7,351 bases of DNA from Burkholderiaceae bacterium (GTDB lineage Bacteria > Pseudomonadota > Gammaproteobacteria > Burkholderiales > Burkholderiaceae_C). The DNA is taken from positions 1 through 7,351 of the forward strand of contig JALRBF010000157.1 of NCBI GenBank assembly GCA_023262365.1, read 5' to 3'. The notes beneath the pieces were generated by a model that was not told the origin of the DNA, searched no databases, and was given only the letters and a program-made list of their open reading frames with translations. A program made the position numbers and the translations under genes. Of the stretch, positions 6,284-7,351 are shown piece by piece; the stretch's first letter is position 1, and each line of letters starts with the position of its first letter.

Positions 6284-7351
6284 ATGAGTCAAAACTCAGC
6301 CAACCTTTACGCGCATTTGCGCGCGGGCTTTCCTGGCAACCTTGACGCCACCGCCGTGTACGACGGCGACTTGCATTACAGCTGGCGCGACCTTGAGCGC
6401 GGCAGCGCCATGATGGCGAACTGGTTGCTGTCGCTTGATTTGCCTGCGGGCAGCCGCGTGGCCATGCAGGTAGACAAATCGGTTGAAGCGCTGATGCTGT
6501 ACTTGGCCACGTTGCGCAGTGGCCTTGTGCTGCTGCCGCTTAACACCGCGTACCAGGGCGCCGAAATGGCGTACTTTATTGACAACGCCTCGCCTGCCGT
6601 GGTGGTGTGCAAGCCGCAAAACTTCAGTTGGGTCAGCAAGCTGGCGTTTGGCCAGGGCGTGGGGCATGTGGTCACGCTGGGCGACGACCGCACCGGCAGT
6701 CTGCTGCAGCGCGCCGCGCACGCGCCCGATACGCCGGTGTGCGTGCCAGTTCAGCCCGACGACATGGCCGCGATTTTGTACACCAGCGGCACCACCGGGC
6801 GCAGCAAGGGCGCCATGCTCAGCCATCACAACTTGCTAAGCAACGCTCAGGTGCTGCGCACCTACTGGGGTTGGCAGGCCAACGATGTGCTGCTGCATGC
6901 CTTGCCGATTTTTCACGTGCACGGCTTGTTTGTGGCCATTCATGGGGCGCTCATCAATGGCAGCCCCATGCGGTGGATGAACAAATTTGAGCCGCGTGCG
7001 GCAATTGGCCTCATGGCCCACGCCACGGTGTTCATGGGCGTGCCCACGCTTTACACCCGCATGTTGGCCGAGCCCTCGCTCACGCCAGAGGCGGCGCGCC
7101 ACATGCGCTTGTTCATTTCGGGCTCTGCGCCTTTGCTCATCGAAACCTTCAACGACTGGCAGACCCGCACGGGCCACACCATTTTGGAGCGTTACGGCAT
7201 GAGCGAAACCATCATGCTCACCTCCAACCCCTATGCAGCCGATCCGCGCTACCCAGGTCAAACCGAGCGCCGTGGTGGCACAGTAGGCTTTCCATTGCCC
7301 GGCGTGTCCTTGCGCGTGCAAGACGACGCAGGCAAGGTTTTGCCCGTGGGT
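6284..7351 (+). CDS. matB: Malonyl-CoA synthetase (malonate-CoA ligase), 3' end cut by window edge
   Basis: MatB belongs to the ANL adenylating superfamily. It activates malonate with ATP to malonyl-AMP and then forms malonyl-CoA, which MatA consumes. The 356 visible codons are open to the edge; family members are about 500 residues, so the C-terminal lid domain is missing. Visible motifs are the P-loop YTSGTTGRSKGAM (166-178), LPIFHVHGLF (207-216), the MGVPTLYTRML stretch, FISGSAPL and the adenine/Mg motif ERYGMSET (302-309). FHVHGLF and the GRSKG form of the P-loop are typical of MatB and relatives, but close paralogs (other acyl-CoA synthetases) share much of this. Direct pairing with malonyl-CoA decarboxylase 18 bp upstream makes MatB by far the best reading. 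The ATG at 6284 has only a weak GGGTG (6271-6275) in front, so translation may depend on matA. Confidence 0.93.
   Translation, partial: MSQNSANLYAHLRAGFPGNLDATAVYDGDLHYSWRDLERGSAMMANWLLSLDLPAGSRVAMQVDKSVEALMLYLATLRSGLVLLPLNTAYQGAEMAYFIDNASPAVVVCKPQNFSWVSKLAFGQGVGHVVTLGDDRTGSLLQRAAHAPDTPVCVPVQPDDMAAILYTSGTTGRSKGAMLSHHNLLSNAQVLRTYWGWQANDVLLHALPIFHVHGLFVAIHGALINGSPMRWMNKFEPRAAIGLMAHATVFMGVPTLYTRMLAEPSLTPEAARHMRLFISGSAPLLIETFNDWQTRTGHTILERYGMSETIMLTSNPYAADPRYPGQTERRGGTVGFPLPGVSLRVQDDAGKVLPVG

Noticed and set aside
6296..6829. A 177-codon minus-strand open frame opposite matB
   Set aside because: It is antisense to the adenylation-domain coding region and has biased His/Arg/Ala composition; there is no family resemblance.
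1..7351. Search by eye for CRISPR repeats, insertion-sequence ends, tRNA or rRNA genes, and strong intrinsic terminators
   Set aside because: No regularly spaced repeats, transposase motifs, tRNA-like cloverleaf or GC hairpin followed by a T-run was found. Coding genes fill nearly all the window, and the only spacer above 30 bp is 2026-2131.

Overview
The window looks like ordinary chromosomal DNA of a betaproteobacterium, most likely of the order Burkholderiales (Comamonadaceae-like). This rests on the moderately high G+C coding style, tight gene packing, a dapC-dapD pair with a Burkholderiales-type DapC, and a TRAP transporter joined to malonate genes. The taxon is an inference from gene content; there is no rRNA or other phylogenetic marker here.

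Layout. Positions 1-2025 (minus strand) hold two lysine/peptidoglycan-precursor genes read right to left: dapC (succinyldiaminopimelate aminotransferase, complete) followed after 27 bp by dapD (tetrahydrodipicolinate N-succinyltransferase, missing only its last residues at the left edge). Positions 2026-2131 are a divergent intergenic region that must carry promoters for both sides and contains an imperfect palindrome. Positions 2132-7351 (plus strand) form one compact operon: TRAP solute-binding protein (DctP type), small TRAP membrane protein (DctQ), large TRAP permease (DctM), malonyl-CoA decarboxylase (matA) and malonyl-CoA synthetase (matB, cut by the right edge). Junctions are 21 bp, a 4-bp ATGA overlap, 1 bp and 18 bp.

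How the genes work together. The five plus-strand genes read as a complete malonate uptake and catabolism route. The periplasmic protein captures the dicarboxylate and DctQM imports it with a sodium gradient. MatB makes malonyl-CoA using ATP and CoA, and MatA decarboxylates it to acetyl-CoA. The two enzymes are recognised from strong family motifs. The transporter's malonate specificity is inferred from gene order and from the known MatPQM-type systems of rhizobia. The expected GntR-family regulator MatR is not inside the window.

No mobile element, CRISPR array, tRNA, rRNA or broken gene was found, and nothing here looks like an undescribed system. The points most worth a second look are the TTG start of matA, which simple ORF calling puts 48 codons too early, and the palindrome in the divergent promoter region.
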